Assembly (NCBI GenBank): GCA_902782715.1
Contig: CACZOG010000092.1
Coordinates: 1-13,602, forward strand
Length of the DNA: 13,602 nucleotides
DNA from: an uncultured Lachnospiraceae bacterium
GTDB taxonomy: Bacteria > Bacillota > Clostridia > Lachnospirales > Lachnospiraceae
Direction of reading: 5' to 3'
The translations under genes were made by a program, and so were the position numbers. The notes under the pieces are model-generated. The model ran no database searches, was not told where the DNA came from, and worked only from the letters and a program-made list of their open reading frames with translations. Below are positions 6,953 through 12,984 of this stretch, piece after piece. Each line of letters begins with the position of its first letter. Position 1 is the stretch's first letter.

Positions 6953-8209
6953 ATGCTTAAAATAATCCTCTTAATTTCATATGTGCTTGATAATGTTTTT
7001 GATTTTATTCTGGTTAAACTGAATGATTCATATGTTAAGAAGCCTCTTCCCGAGAACGTTAAAGACGTTTACGACGAAGAAAAGTATAACAAATGGATCA
7101 ACTACAGAAACGAGACCAAGAAATTCAGTGCGATCCATACTCTGGTAAGTGCATTTATCACATTGATCCTTTTGATTTTCAATATTCATGCAAGAGTTTT
7201 TTATCTTTTTGATTTCAATTCACTGATCCCGATCGCAAAAATACCATCGGGGAATATATATAACTATATTTTCCTGATACTTATTTTTACATTGTTATCA
7301 TCTCTTATATCCTTACCGTTTGATTATTATCAGAATTTCGTGATAGAAGAGAAGTACGGGTTCAACAAAACCACGAAGAAGACTTTTGTTCTGGATGCTC
7401 TGAAATCTTTCATCATCGGACTGATCCTTTCGGCAATCCTTTTCTTCGCGGTAATGTTCTTCTTTGAGACGATAGGAAACTGGGGAATTGTCGCAACCTG
7501 TGCGGCAGTGATCCTTTTCAATGCTTTCATTGCTTTGTTCTCGCTTCCGATCATGAGGATCTTTAATAAATTCACTCCGCTTGAAGAAGGAGAACTTCGC
7601 AGTAAGCTTTCTGAGCTTTGCGAAAAGTATAATGTGAAGATAAAAGAGATCTATGTGATGGACGCATCCAAGAGAACGACAAGAGCGAACGCTTTCTGTA
7701 CGGGAATCGGAAAGAAGACCATTTCGCTTGACGATAATCTTGTAAATAATTATTCGACGGATAAAATAGTTGCGGTATTTGCACACGAATTCGGACATGC
7801 AAAATATAAACATATGCTTAAATCCATATGGTTTGCGTTTTTCAGGATCATCATTTTGATCGTCGCTCTGGGAGTTGTACTTAACATACCTGCGATCTGC
7901 GAGGCATTTGGATTTGAAGAAGTAAATTATTATTTTGCTTTTACGGTCCTTACGATGATAAGCTGGCCCGTAAGCAGAGTATTCGATCTTGTTTCCAACA
8001 AACTCTCAAGAACATTCGAATACCAGGCCGATGCATTTGCGGCAAAAGAAGGTTACGGCGAGTCTTTGATCGGAGCGCTCAAGCAGTTAAGCAGGGATGC
8101 GCTTACAAACTTAAACCCTCATCCGTTCGTGGTTGCGCTTGAACATTCACATCCGACATTGTCGGAGCGTATAACCGCCATAACTTCAAAGGAAAAACCG
8201 ACGGAGTGA
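6953..8209 (+). CDS. Ste24-like M48 family zinc metalloprotease (integral membrane)
   Basis: This 418-residue integral membrane protease has the architecture of Ste24/CAAX prenyl protease 1: an N-terminal M48_N-like region with several helices (about residues 60-200), then the peptidase domain. The zinc site is intact: HEFGH gives His278, Glu279 and His282, and the third ligand is Glu356 in EYQADAFA. The segment VMDASKRTTRANAF before it is typical of Ste24 homologues. Two further helices lie between the two metal motifs. Bacteria lack prenylated CAAX proteins, so the role is probably membrane-protein quality control as in HtpX-like enzymes; that is inference. GGAG lies 6 nt before the ATG at 6953. 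The gene follows ywlG by 15 nt and is likely cotranscribed. Confidence 0.9.
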   Translation: MLKIILLISYVLDNVFDFILVKLNDSYVKKPLPENVKDVYDEEKYNKWINYRNETKKFSAIHTLVSAFITLILLIFNIHARVFYLFDFNSLIPIAKIPSGNIYNYIFLILIFTLLSSLISLPFDYYQNFVIEEKYGFNKTTKKTFVLDALKSFIIGLILSAILFFAVMFFFETIGNWGIVATCAAVILFNAFIALFSLPIMRIFNKFTPLEEGELRSKLSELCEKYNVKIKEIYVMDASKRTTRANAFCTGIGKKTISLDDNLVNNYSTDKIVAVFAHEFGHAKYKHMLKSIWFAFFRIIILIVALGVVLNIPAICEAFGFEEVNYYFAFTVLTMISWPVSRVFDLVSNKLSRTFEYQADAFAAKEGYGESLIGALKQLSRDALTNLNPHPFVVALEHSHPTLSERITAITSKEKPTE

Positions 8210-8230
8210 TTACTGATAAAAAGAATATTT

Positions 8231-8258
8231 AAAAGGAGTCCTTTGGGACTCCTTTTTT
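8231..8258. terminator. Terminator between convergent operons
   Basis: AAAAGGAGTCC (8231-8241) pairs perfectly with GGACTCCTTTT (8246-8256) over a TTTG loop, and the 3' arm continues to six T. It lies 21 nt after the protease stop and 22 nt beyond the end of the minus-strand SDR gene. The minus strand also ends the stem in TTTT, so it probably works in both directions, more strongly on the plus strand. Confidence 0.9.
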
Positions 8259-8279
8259 GACTGATATTTATTTGCGAAC

Positions 8280-9002
8280 TTATGTCCATCCGCCGTCTGC
8301 GGTGATGATCTGACCTGTGACATACTTGGGCATTTCCGATAATTTAAGGATACATGTCGCGATCTCCTGAGGAGTTGCCGCACGTCCGATCGGAATCTGT
8401 TCGCAGAGTTCGTTTAATTCTTCATCGGATAAATGAGAATTCATCGGAGTATCCACGAGACCGGGGGCTAAAGCGTTAACGCTTATTCCCGATATCGCAA
8501 GTTCCTTTGCAAGAGCCTTCGTGAAAGCATTGATTCCACCCTTGGTTGCGGAGTATGCAACTTCACATGAGGCTCCGACATTTCCCCATACGGAAGAAAC
8601 ATTTATTATCTTTCCGGACTGCTTTTTGAGCATTCCCGGAACAACCGTAGAACAGGTGGTGTAGCAGCTGTTTAAATTGACGTTGACGATCTTGTTCCAC
8701 TGTGCGGGATTCATATCCTGGAAGAGACCGACAAACGAAATGCCTGCATTGTTTATAAGAACGTCTATTGTGGTCTTCCCTATGAAGTCTTTCAGATCCT
8801 CCTTGGATTTCTCGGTATTTGAAAAATCGATCGAAGCGGTAAAAACTTCGATTTCGTATCCCGATGACAGTTTGTCTGCAAAGTCATCCAGTTCATTTAT
8901 TCTTGAGTTACAGACAAGGAAGAGAGTATGGCCTTTCTTGGCGAATTCTATTGCCGTTGCCTGTCCGATGGCACCCGAAGCGCCTGTGATGAGAATGTTC
9001 AT
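8280..9002 (-). CDS. Short-chain dehydrogenase/reductase, FabG-like
   Basis: This 240-residue classical SDR is cytoplasmic and NAD(P)H-dependent. It has the cofactor motif TGASGAIG (6-13), the structural motif NNAG (84-87), a catalytic Ser137/Tyr150/Lys154 triad, the PG motif (180-181) and a C-terminal DGG. Arg34 at the end of the second strand (CNSR) favours NADPH, as in FabG. The sequence could be a 3-oxoacyl-ACP reductase homologue or a YmfI-type EF-P 5-aminopentanone reductase; nothing here decides. The reading frame begins 4 nt after the stop of the PHP-domain gene, with no strong ribosome site, so it is probably translationally coupled and forms the last gene of the hydrogenase-like operon. 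Its role in that context is unclear. Confidence 0.85.
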   Translation of the reverse strand: MNILITGASGAIGQATAIEFAKKGHTLFLVCNSRINELDDFADKLSSGYEIEVFTASIDFSNTEKSKEDLKDFIGKTTIDVLINNAGISFVGLFQDMNPAQWNKIVNVNLNSCYTTCSTVVPGMLKKQSGKIINVSSVWGNVGASCEVAYSATKGGINAFTKALAKELAISGISVNALAPGLVDTPMNSHLSDEELNELCEQIPIGRAATPQEIATCILKLSEMPKYVTGQIITADGGWT

Positions 9003-9006
9003 ATTT

Positions 9007-9735
9007 TTACCCGTTGTTTTTGCTTCTGACTAAAGCGTCCAAAACATCTTTTATACTGTTTGATTCTGCGTAGATCGTGTTTACCGGCTCGTTGATCATA
9101 TTGATATAGTGCGCATCCGAATCGGTTATAACGTTACAGCCCTTAAGATAGGGGTTGGCATCCTGCATTTTATGAAGATTTTCCATATGCTGAAGTTCGA
9201 AGCAGTGGAAGATAGCATCGGGAGGCACAAAACCCAGATTGGATTGTATCGAGAACGAATTCGCATCTATATGTGCGGGAACCATGACTCCGTTGAATTC
9301 TTTTAATACGTCATCGACTCTGTCAAAAGATATGTCCGTTGCTGATATCAAAAGAGTGGAGAAAGAACCTACGACCTCATCGTTTTCGTTACATATAAAC
9401 TGATCTCCGAAAGATTTCGGATCGTTTGGGATCGGCAGGATCCTGGATTCGACGAACGCATCGAAACCCATGGCATCTTCGAGCGTATAAAAAAGACAAA
9501 GTACATGTACTTCTTCACTGGTGGTCAGTTCCATACCCGGAATGACCGTTATTCCGTATTCTTTTCCTATAGCCATCGCTGCGGCACAATTCTTGCAGGT
9601 ATTGTGATCCGTTAAGGCTATTACGTCCAGTCCTTTGACAACTGCCATTCCGACAATGTTGCCCGGCGTGGATTCATTATCTCCGCAGGGTGATAAGCAG
9701 GAATGCAGATGCAGATCATAGTGAAGCGGGATCAT
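9007..9735 (-). CDS. PHP-domain metal-dependent phosphoesterase
   Basis: This 242-residue protein is a single PHP domain with the metal-binding motifs in order: DLHLHSCLSPCG (His9, His11), LTDHN (Asp43, His44), PGMEL (Glu69), His77, AHID (His155) and TDSDAH (Asp205, Asp207, His209). All the residues expected for a trinuclear metal site are present, so it should be an active phosphoesterase; the substrate is unknown. Extra cysteines (13, 17, 47, 50) near the N-terminal motifs are notable for a gene in an iron-sulfur operon. The ATG overlaps the stop codon of the preceding DRTGG gene (ATGA), with no independent ribosome site, showing coupled translation. Similar PHP genes lie beside hydrogenase-like genes in other clostridia, from memory. 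Confidence 0.88.
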   Translation of the reverse strand: MIPLHYDLHLHSCLSPCGDNESTPGNIVGMAVVKGLDVIALTDHNTCKNCAAAMAIGKEYGITVIPGMELTTSEEVHVLCLFYTLEDAMGFDAFVESRILPIPNDPKSFGDQFICNENDEVVGSFSTLLISATDISFDRVDDVLKEFNGVMVPAHIDANSFSIQSNLGFVPPDAIFHCFELQHMENLHKMQDANPYLKGCNVITDSDAHYINMINEPVNTIYAESNSIKDVLDALVRSKNNG

Positions 9736-10055
9736 AGAGAATTATTGATAAGAAGAGCGGCATCAAAGATGGATAATTCGGTTTTGAATACCGCAATTTC
9801 TTCCTCCTTGGCTTTTTCGATAAGTGAATCGTCGATGGATACGCCTTCGGCTAAGATGACGCATGCGACATCGGTAAGAGAAGCCACCGCGAGAGTATTG
9901 ATATTGGCCATAACGGTTACCCAGGCGCTTCCCGAAGGGGCTTTGCCCATGGCAATGGAAAGAAGATCACAACAGAAAACTTTTGTGATCTCTTTGTCGG
10001 ACATGGGGCATAAAGGTGTAAATTTTTCAAGGTTTACAAGATCTTTTACAACCAT
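9732..10055 (-). CDS. DRTGG domain protein (first of two in this operon)
   Basis: This 107-residue protein resembles the DRTGG domain found in the N-terminal part of HPr kinase and in small stand-alone proteins. Recognisable blocks are the CCDLLSIAMGKA segment near residues 28-39, the WVTVMANINTLAVASL strand, the ACVILAEG segment and a C-terminal region leading to a strand and helix. It has no kinase domain or P-loop, so a ligand-binding or partner-binding role is likely; the function of the family is not established. AAAGGAGG lies 6 nt before the ATG, just after the hydrogenase-like gene's stop. The end overlaps the PHP gene by 4 nt. A divergent relative is encoded at 11791-12144 in the same operon. 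Confidence 0.8.
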   Translation of the reverse strand: MVVKDLVNLEKFTPLCPMSDKEITKVFCCDLLSIAMGKAPSGSAWVTVMANINTLAVASLTDVACVILAEGVSIDDSLIEKAKEEEIAVFKTELSIFDAALLINNSL

Positions 10056-10067
10056 TTTGATCCTCCT

Positions 10068-11354
10068 TTAAATGCTTTCGCTGAGTTCGGCTATATCTTC
10101 CGATAATTTGTGGATATATTTACGAAGCACGTGTATACAGTCCTGCTTCTTTGCAACACCTTTTACGATATCTTCCGCAAGTGCTTTACATGTGGGTGCA
10201 CCGCAGCATCCGCAGTCGAGTCCCGGGAATTCCTTGGTAAGTTCTTCGATGCGGTTCATCTTTTCCATTGATTCTTTTAAGTTATCCGCAAGTTCGAATA
10301 CCGGCTGATATTCGACTTCCCTTGTCCAGTTGATCTGGTAATCTCCGTATTTGTCGGAGCGTGCGGCTGCAACGGGAAGGTATTTTCTCAAATGATGCAT
10401 TTTGGCTTTTGCGGCAAACGGGTTTTCCACGTTCATGACACCGCCTACACAACCGCCGTTACATGCATTAAGTTCTATGAATTCAAGATTCTGCGAGAAC
10501 TTATCGTCTTCGAGATCTTCAAGAACGTGAATAACGTTCTCAATACCGTCGGCTGCAACACACGAATCGGAGAGAAGACCGCCTACTTCGCCGCCGGTGA
10601 TTCCCCAGCTTAAACCGATCTTGCCCGAAATGGAAAGATCCTCGGGCTGCTCTGCGAACTTGGGCATTTCAGCTAAAATAATAGGATAGATATCTTTTAT
10701 GGCGAGTACTTCGTCGATATTGCTCTTTTCCATACCGATGGGATTCTTAACTGCCGTTACCTTGCTGGCACAGGGCGATAAGAAGAAGATCCCGATCTCT
10801 TCGGGTTTTAATCCCGTTTCTTCGACTGCCTTCTTTCTGGCAAGTTCTCCGGCAAGTTCTGCGGGAGTGATCAAAGGAAGAAGCTTGTCGCAAAGGTTCG
10901 GGAAACGGACCTGAACAAGACGAACAACGGTAGGGCATGCAGTGGATATCAAAGGCCACTGATCCTTGTGAGATGCTATGTATTTTCTGGATTCTTCCGA
11001 TACGATCTCTGCAGCGGCGCTTACTTCGAAGACATCGTCAAAGCCGATGTTCTTGATCGCCGTCAAAAGGATATTGATGTCCTCAAGGTTGTTAAACTGG
11101 GCGCAGAGACTCGGGGCGGGCAGTGCCACTGTGTATTTATACTTGTCCGTTGCATCCATGAAGTCACGTTTGGCCTTCTTTGCATGATGAGGACAGATCC
11201 TTATACATTCACCGCAGTCGATACATCTGCCGGGTGTGATCATTGCTTTATTGTTTCTTACACGTATAGCCTGTGTCGGGCATCTGTTAATGCAGTTAGT
11301 ACAACCTTTACATAAATTTTCTATCAGGTATACAGAGTTGCTGTATCGGTCCAT
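10068..11354 (-). CDS. [FeFe]-hydrogenase-like iron-sulfur protein, putative sensory (group C/D-like)
   Basis: This 428-residue cytoplasmic protein starts with two [4Fe-4S] ferredoxin motifs (Cys15/18/21/25 and 44/47/50/54), continues with an [FeFe]-hydrogenase large-subunit domain and ends with an FeS domain (Cys381/384/389/406). The four cysteines expected to hold the H-cluster are present: Cys140 in STACPT, Cys195 in SPCASK, and Cys298 and Cys302 in NACNGGC. However, the motifs differ from catalytic enzymes: TSCCP has become TACP (the proton-transfer Cys is Ala), the Met of MPC is Ser, the Glu three residues after its Lys is Ala, and GGGQ after the third motif is lost. Such proteins are thought to be sensory or regulatory hydrogenases. 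CGGAG lies 6 nt before the ATG. Neighbours are ATPase, DRTGG and PHP genes. Confidence 0.88.
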   Translation of the reverse strand: MDRYSNSVYLIENLCKGCTNCINRCPTQAIRVRNNKAMITPGRCIDCGECIRICPHHAKKAKRDFMDATDKYKYTVALPAPSLCAQFNNLEDINILLTAIKNIGFDDVFEVSAAAEIVSEESRKYIASHKDQWPLISTACPTVVRLVQVRFPNLCDKLLPLITPAELAGELARKKAVEETGLKPEEIGIFFLSPCASKVTAVKNPIGMEKSNIDEVLAIKDIYPIILAEMPKFAEQPEDLSISGKIGLSWGITGGEVGGLLSDSCVAADGIENVIHVLEDLEDDKFSQNLEFIELNACNGGCVGGVMNVENPFAAKAKMHHLRKYLPVAAARSDKYGDYQINWTREVEYQPVFELADNLKESMEKMNRIEELTKEFPGLDCGCCGAPTCKALAEDIVKGVAKKQDCIHVLRKYIHKLSEDIAELSESI

Positions 11355-11375
11355 AATGTTCTCCGTTTAGGAAAA

Positions 11376-11798
11376 TTAAATGTTAATCACCATAGTTACA
11401 GTAGTTCCGACTCCGAGTTCGGTCTGGATTTCCATGCTGTCGGAATTTTTCTTCATATTCGGAAGTCCCATGCCTGCTCCGAATCCGAGTGAACGGACTT
11501 TATCGGGAGCCGTCGAGTATCCGGCCTGCATTGCCTTCTCGACATCTGCGATTCCGGGACCTTTGTCTGCGAGGATAAGAGTGATCGCTTCTTCGCTTAT
11601 CGTGACTTTGATCTTGCCGCCGTAAGCGTGGATTATCATATTTATCTCGCCTTCGTAAAGGGCGATCGCCACTTTACGGATCGCTTCCGGTGATACACCG
11701 AGTTGTTTGAGTTTCTTTTTTACGTCGCTTGAAGCCTCACCCGCTCTGGTAAAATCTTCGTTGGAAACAGTGTAGTTAAGCTCCATCAATTCAGCCAT
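11376..11798 (-). CDS. RsbT/RsbW-like GHKL ATPase (anti-sigma or switch-kinase type)
   Basis: This 140-residue protein is a lone GHKL ATPase domain like RsbT and RsbW. Motifs visible are the N-box region ALYEGEINMIIHAYGG (46-61) with Glu49, Asn53 and His57, the G1 box ADKGPGI (77-83) and the G2 box GFGAGMGLPNMK (105-116). No membrane or dimerisation domain is present. In known systems such proteins phosphorylate STAS-domain partners or bind sigma factors; no STAS gene is seen in this window. Its gene overlaps the preceding DRTGG gene by 8 nt and has GGGAGGT about 7 nt upstream, so both coupling and independent initiation are possible. Its position directly before the hydrogenase-like gene suggests that it carries the signal from that protein, which is inference. 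Confidence 0.86.
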   Translation of the reverse strand: MAELMELNYTVSNEDFTRAGEASSDVKKKLKQLGVSPEAIRKVAIALYEGEINMIIHAYGGKIKVTISEEAITLILADKGPGIADVEKAMQAGYSTAPDKVRSLGFGAGMGLPNMKKNSDSMEIQTELGVGTTVTMVINI

Positions 11799-12144
11799 CG
11801 ATTATACCTCCCGTCAATCCGTGTTCGTAAAGCAGTCCGCAGGAAGAGAACATCCTGTGATTGGTTGTCAGAATGGGAAGCTCCATTTCATCGGCCATTT
11901 TGATCATTGTTTCATCGGGAGTTTTGCCTCTGACGAAGATGATCGCAACAATATCCATCATCTCTGCGGTTCTTATAACCTGAGGATTGCAAAGCCCTGT
12001 TAAAAGAACACACTGCGTTTTGGCGAATGCGAGAACATCGCTCATCATATCTGAACCGCAGGCGGTTTTTACTTCATTGTCAAGACGGTCTTTGCCAGCA
12101 ATGGGAGTAGCGTCCAAAATCTCAATAATATCGTTTACTGTCAT
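11791..12144 (-). CDS. DRTGG domain protein, first gene of the operon
   Basis: This 117-residue protein belongs to the same small DRTGG family as the gene at 9732-10055 and shows it more clearly: a CGSDMMSDVLAFA segment near residues 34-46, a VLLTGLCNPQVIRTAEM block, and AIIFVRGKTP leading to a helix and an ILTTNH strand. The ATG at 12144 is chosen because GGAGG (12155-12151) lies 6 nt in front; the frame extends upstream to 12225, but that would cover the leader and lacks a ribosome site. There is no catalytic motif. As first gene of the hydrogenase-like operon, with a strong promoter about 95 nt upstream, it is likely a regulatory or ligand-binding component, function unproven. Confidence 0.82.
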   Translation of the reverse strand: MTVNDIIEILDATPIAGKDRLDNEVKTACGSDMMSDVLAFAKTQCVLLTGLCNPQVIRTAEMMDIVAIIFVRGKTPDETMIKMADEMELPILTTNHRMFSSCGLLYEHGLTGGIIDG

Positions 12145-12183
12145 AATAAACCTCCGTATTAAGTTAAAATGGGGAAAATACAC

Positions 12184-12222
12184 AAAAAATGCCGACAAAG
12201 AAATGTCAGAAATATAACCCCA
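12184..12222 (-). promoter_or_regulatory. Possible leader hairpin/attenuator of the minus-strand operon
   Basis: In the minus transcript, CTGACA (12209-12204) can pair with TGTCGG (12197-12192, one G-T pair) over a 6-nt loop, followed by CA and six T. TGGGG (12222-12218) and CCCCA (12174-12170) flank it and could form an outer clamp. The stem is short, so attenuation is only a suggestion. Confidence 0.3.
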
Positions 12223-12236
12223 CAAAATACTTCTTT

Positions 12237-12265
12237 ATTATATCAATCGGGAGAGCATTTTTCAA
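12237..12265 (-). promoter_or_regulatory. Promoter of the DRTGG/hydrogenase-like operon
   Basis: On the minus strand TTGAAA (12265-12260) and a perfect TATAAT (12242-12237) are separated by 17 nt. Transcription would begin near 12230, giving a leader of about 85 nt before the ATG at 12144. Confidence 0.75.
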
Positions 12266-12295
12266 GCAATATGAAACGTGTGAGGGATAATGCGC

Positions 12296-12320
12296 AAAAC
12301 CTATTAAAACAGTAGGTTTT
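12296..12320. repeat. Ten-bp inverted repeat in the divergent spacer
   Basis: AAAACCTATT (12296-12305) and AGTAGGTTTT (12311-12320) pair over a 5-nt loop with one G-T mismatch. It lies between the two promoters, upstream of both, so it suits a shared operator better than a terminator. No matching family consensus is recognised. Confidence 0.5.
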
Positions 12321-12364
12321 AGGGGTTTGAAATGAGCAAAAAAATATGTCAAAAAATCAAATTT

Positions 12365-12395
12365 TTGATAGAAAAAATTAGGCCTCTGTGATAAT
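12365..12395 (+). promoter_or_regulatory. Promoter candidate of the NuoE-led operon
   Basis: TTGATA (12365-12370) precedes GATAAT (12390-12395) by 19 nt, and a TG at 12387-12388 makes an extended -10 (TGTGATAAT) that can compensate for the long spacer. The start would be near 12402, leaving about 55 nt of leader that contains the Rex-like site. Confidence 0.5.
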
Positions 12396-12409
12396 ATATG
12401 ATATGTACG

Positions 12410-12425
12410 GCTATTGACAAATAGC
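12410..12425. repeat. Small inverted repeat GCTATT-N4-AATAGC
   Basis: GCTATT (12410-12415) and AATAGC (12420-12425) form a perfect 6-bp stem with a GACA loop, immediately upstream of the Rex-like site. No T run follows, so it is not a terminator. It may be a leader stem or a protein site. Confidence 0.35.
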
Positions 12426-12426
12426 A

Positions 12427-12444
12427 TTGTTAAAAAATTATCAA
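12427..12444. promoter_or_regulatory. Rex operator candidate (NADH/NAD+ redox control)
   Basis: TTGTTAAAAAATTATCAA matches the Firmicutes Rex consensus TTGTTAA-N4-TTAACAA at 13 of 14 defined positions, the one mismatch being in the right half-site. It ends at the first bases of the AAGGAGG ribosome site of the nuoE-like gene and lies downstream of the predicted promoter, so bound Rex would block elongation or overlap initiation. Rex control of hydrogenase and other NADH-consuming genes is established in clostridia. The Rex gene itself is not in this window. Confidence 0.72.
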
Positions 12445-12457
12445 GGAGGTTTTTAGG

Positions 12458-12952
12458 ATGAGTTCCAAGAAAACAACTGTCCCTTTTGCCGGTACTAAAG
12501 AGCAAGAGGAAGCGCTTAAGAAGATCATCGCTGAAAACAAGGGCCAGAAAGGTGCGTTAATGCCTGTTATGCAGAAAGCTCAGGACATTTACGGATACCT
12601 TCCCATCGAAGTTCAGACGATGATAGCTGACGGAATGGGAATTCCCCTCGAAAAGGTTTACGGAGTTTCTACATTCTATTCTCAGTTTGCTCTTAATCCC
12701 AAGGGCAAATATCAAATTTCGGTATGTTTAGGTACCGCATGCTACGTTAAAGGATCGGGTGATGTTTATGCCAAGATCGAGGAGATCCTCGGAATCAAGG
12801 GCGGAGAGTGCACACCTGACGGAAAGTTCTCACTTGATGCGTGCAGATGCGTAGGTGCCTGTGGACTTGCACCCGTTATGATGATTAACGACGAAGTTTA
12901 CGGACGTCTTAAACCGGATGATGTTAAAGGCATTTTAGAGCAGTTTAACTAA
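12458..12952 (+). CDS. NuoE/HydC-like [2Fe-2S] subunit of an NADH-linked hydrogenase complex
   Basis: This 164-residue thioredoxin-like ferredoxin carries one [2Fe-2S] cluster, with ligands Cys90 and Cys95 (CLGTAC) and Cys131 and Cys135 (CVGAC). The N-terminal helical part with KGALMPVMQKAQDIYGYLP and VYGVSTFYSQF is typical of NuoE/HydC, the 24-kDa subunit that works with NuoF/HydB in NADH dehydrogenases and electron-bifurcating hydrogenases. AAGGAGG lies 8 nt before the ATG. The next genes, a GHKL ATPase and a probable [2Fe-2S] protein, match the usual clostridial order before nuoF and a group A hydrogenase, which would lie beyond the right edge. Expression is probably under Rex control through the site directly upstream. 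Confidence 0.93.
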   Translation: MSSKKTTVPFAGTKEQEEALKKIIAENKGQKGALMPVMQKAQDIYGYLPIEVQTMIADGMGIPLEKVYGVSTFYSQFALNPKGKYQISVCLGTACYVKGSGDVYAKIEEILGIKGGECTPDGKFSLDACRCVGACGLAPVMMINDEVYGRLKPDDVKGILEQFN

Positions 12953-12984
12953 AACTAAGAATCTCTTTATAGGAGATAACGTCT

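Larger units (their letters stand above)
12145..12457. other. Divergent regulatory spacer between the two hydrogenase-linked operons
   Basis: This 313-bp AT-rich stretch contains no credible gene. It holds a promoter on each strand, a 10-bp inverted repeat, a possible leader hairpin for the minus operon and a Rex-like operator before the plus operon, each listed separately. The back-to-back layout allows coordinated control of the sensory-type operon and the NuoE-led operon. Confidence 0.85.

Noticed and set aside
7313..7813. Minus-strand open frame of 166 codons
   Set aside because: It is antisense to the Ste24-like protease gene, which has intact catalytic motifs; no family resemblance in the translated frame.
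12414..12419. Perfect TTGACA as a -35 box for the nuoE-like gene
   Set aside because: A -10 at normal spacing would fall at 12437-12442 on TTATCA, next to the ribosome site, and matches poorly; the earlier extended -10 is better.
12206..12505. Minus-strand open frame crossing the divergent spacer
   Set aside because: It covers both promoters and the Rex-like site, has no ribosome site and runs antisense into the nuoE-like gene.
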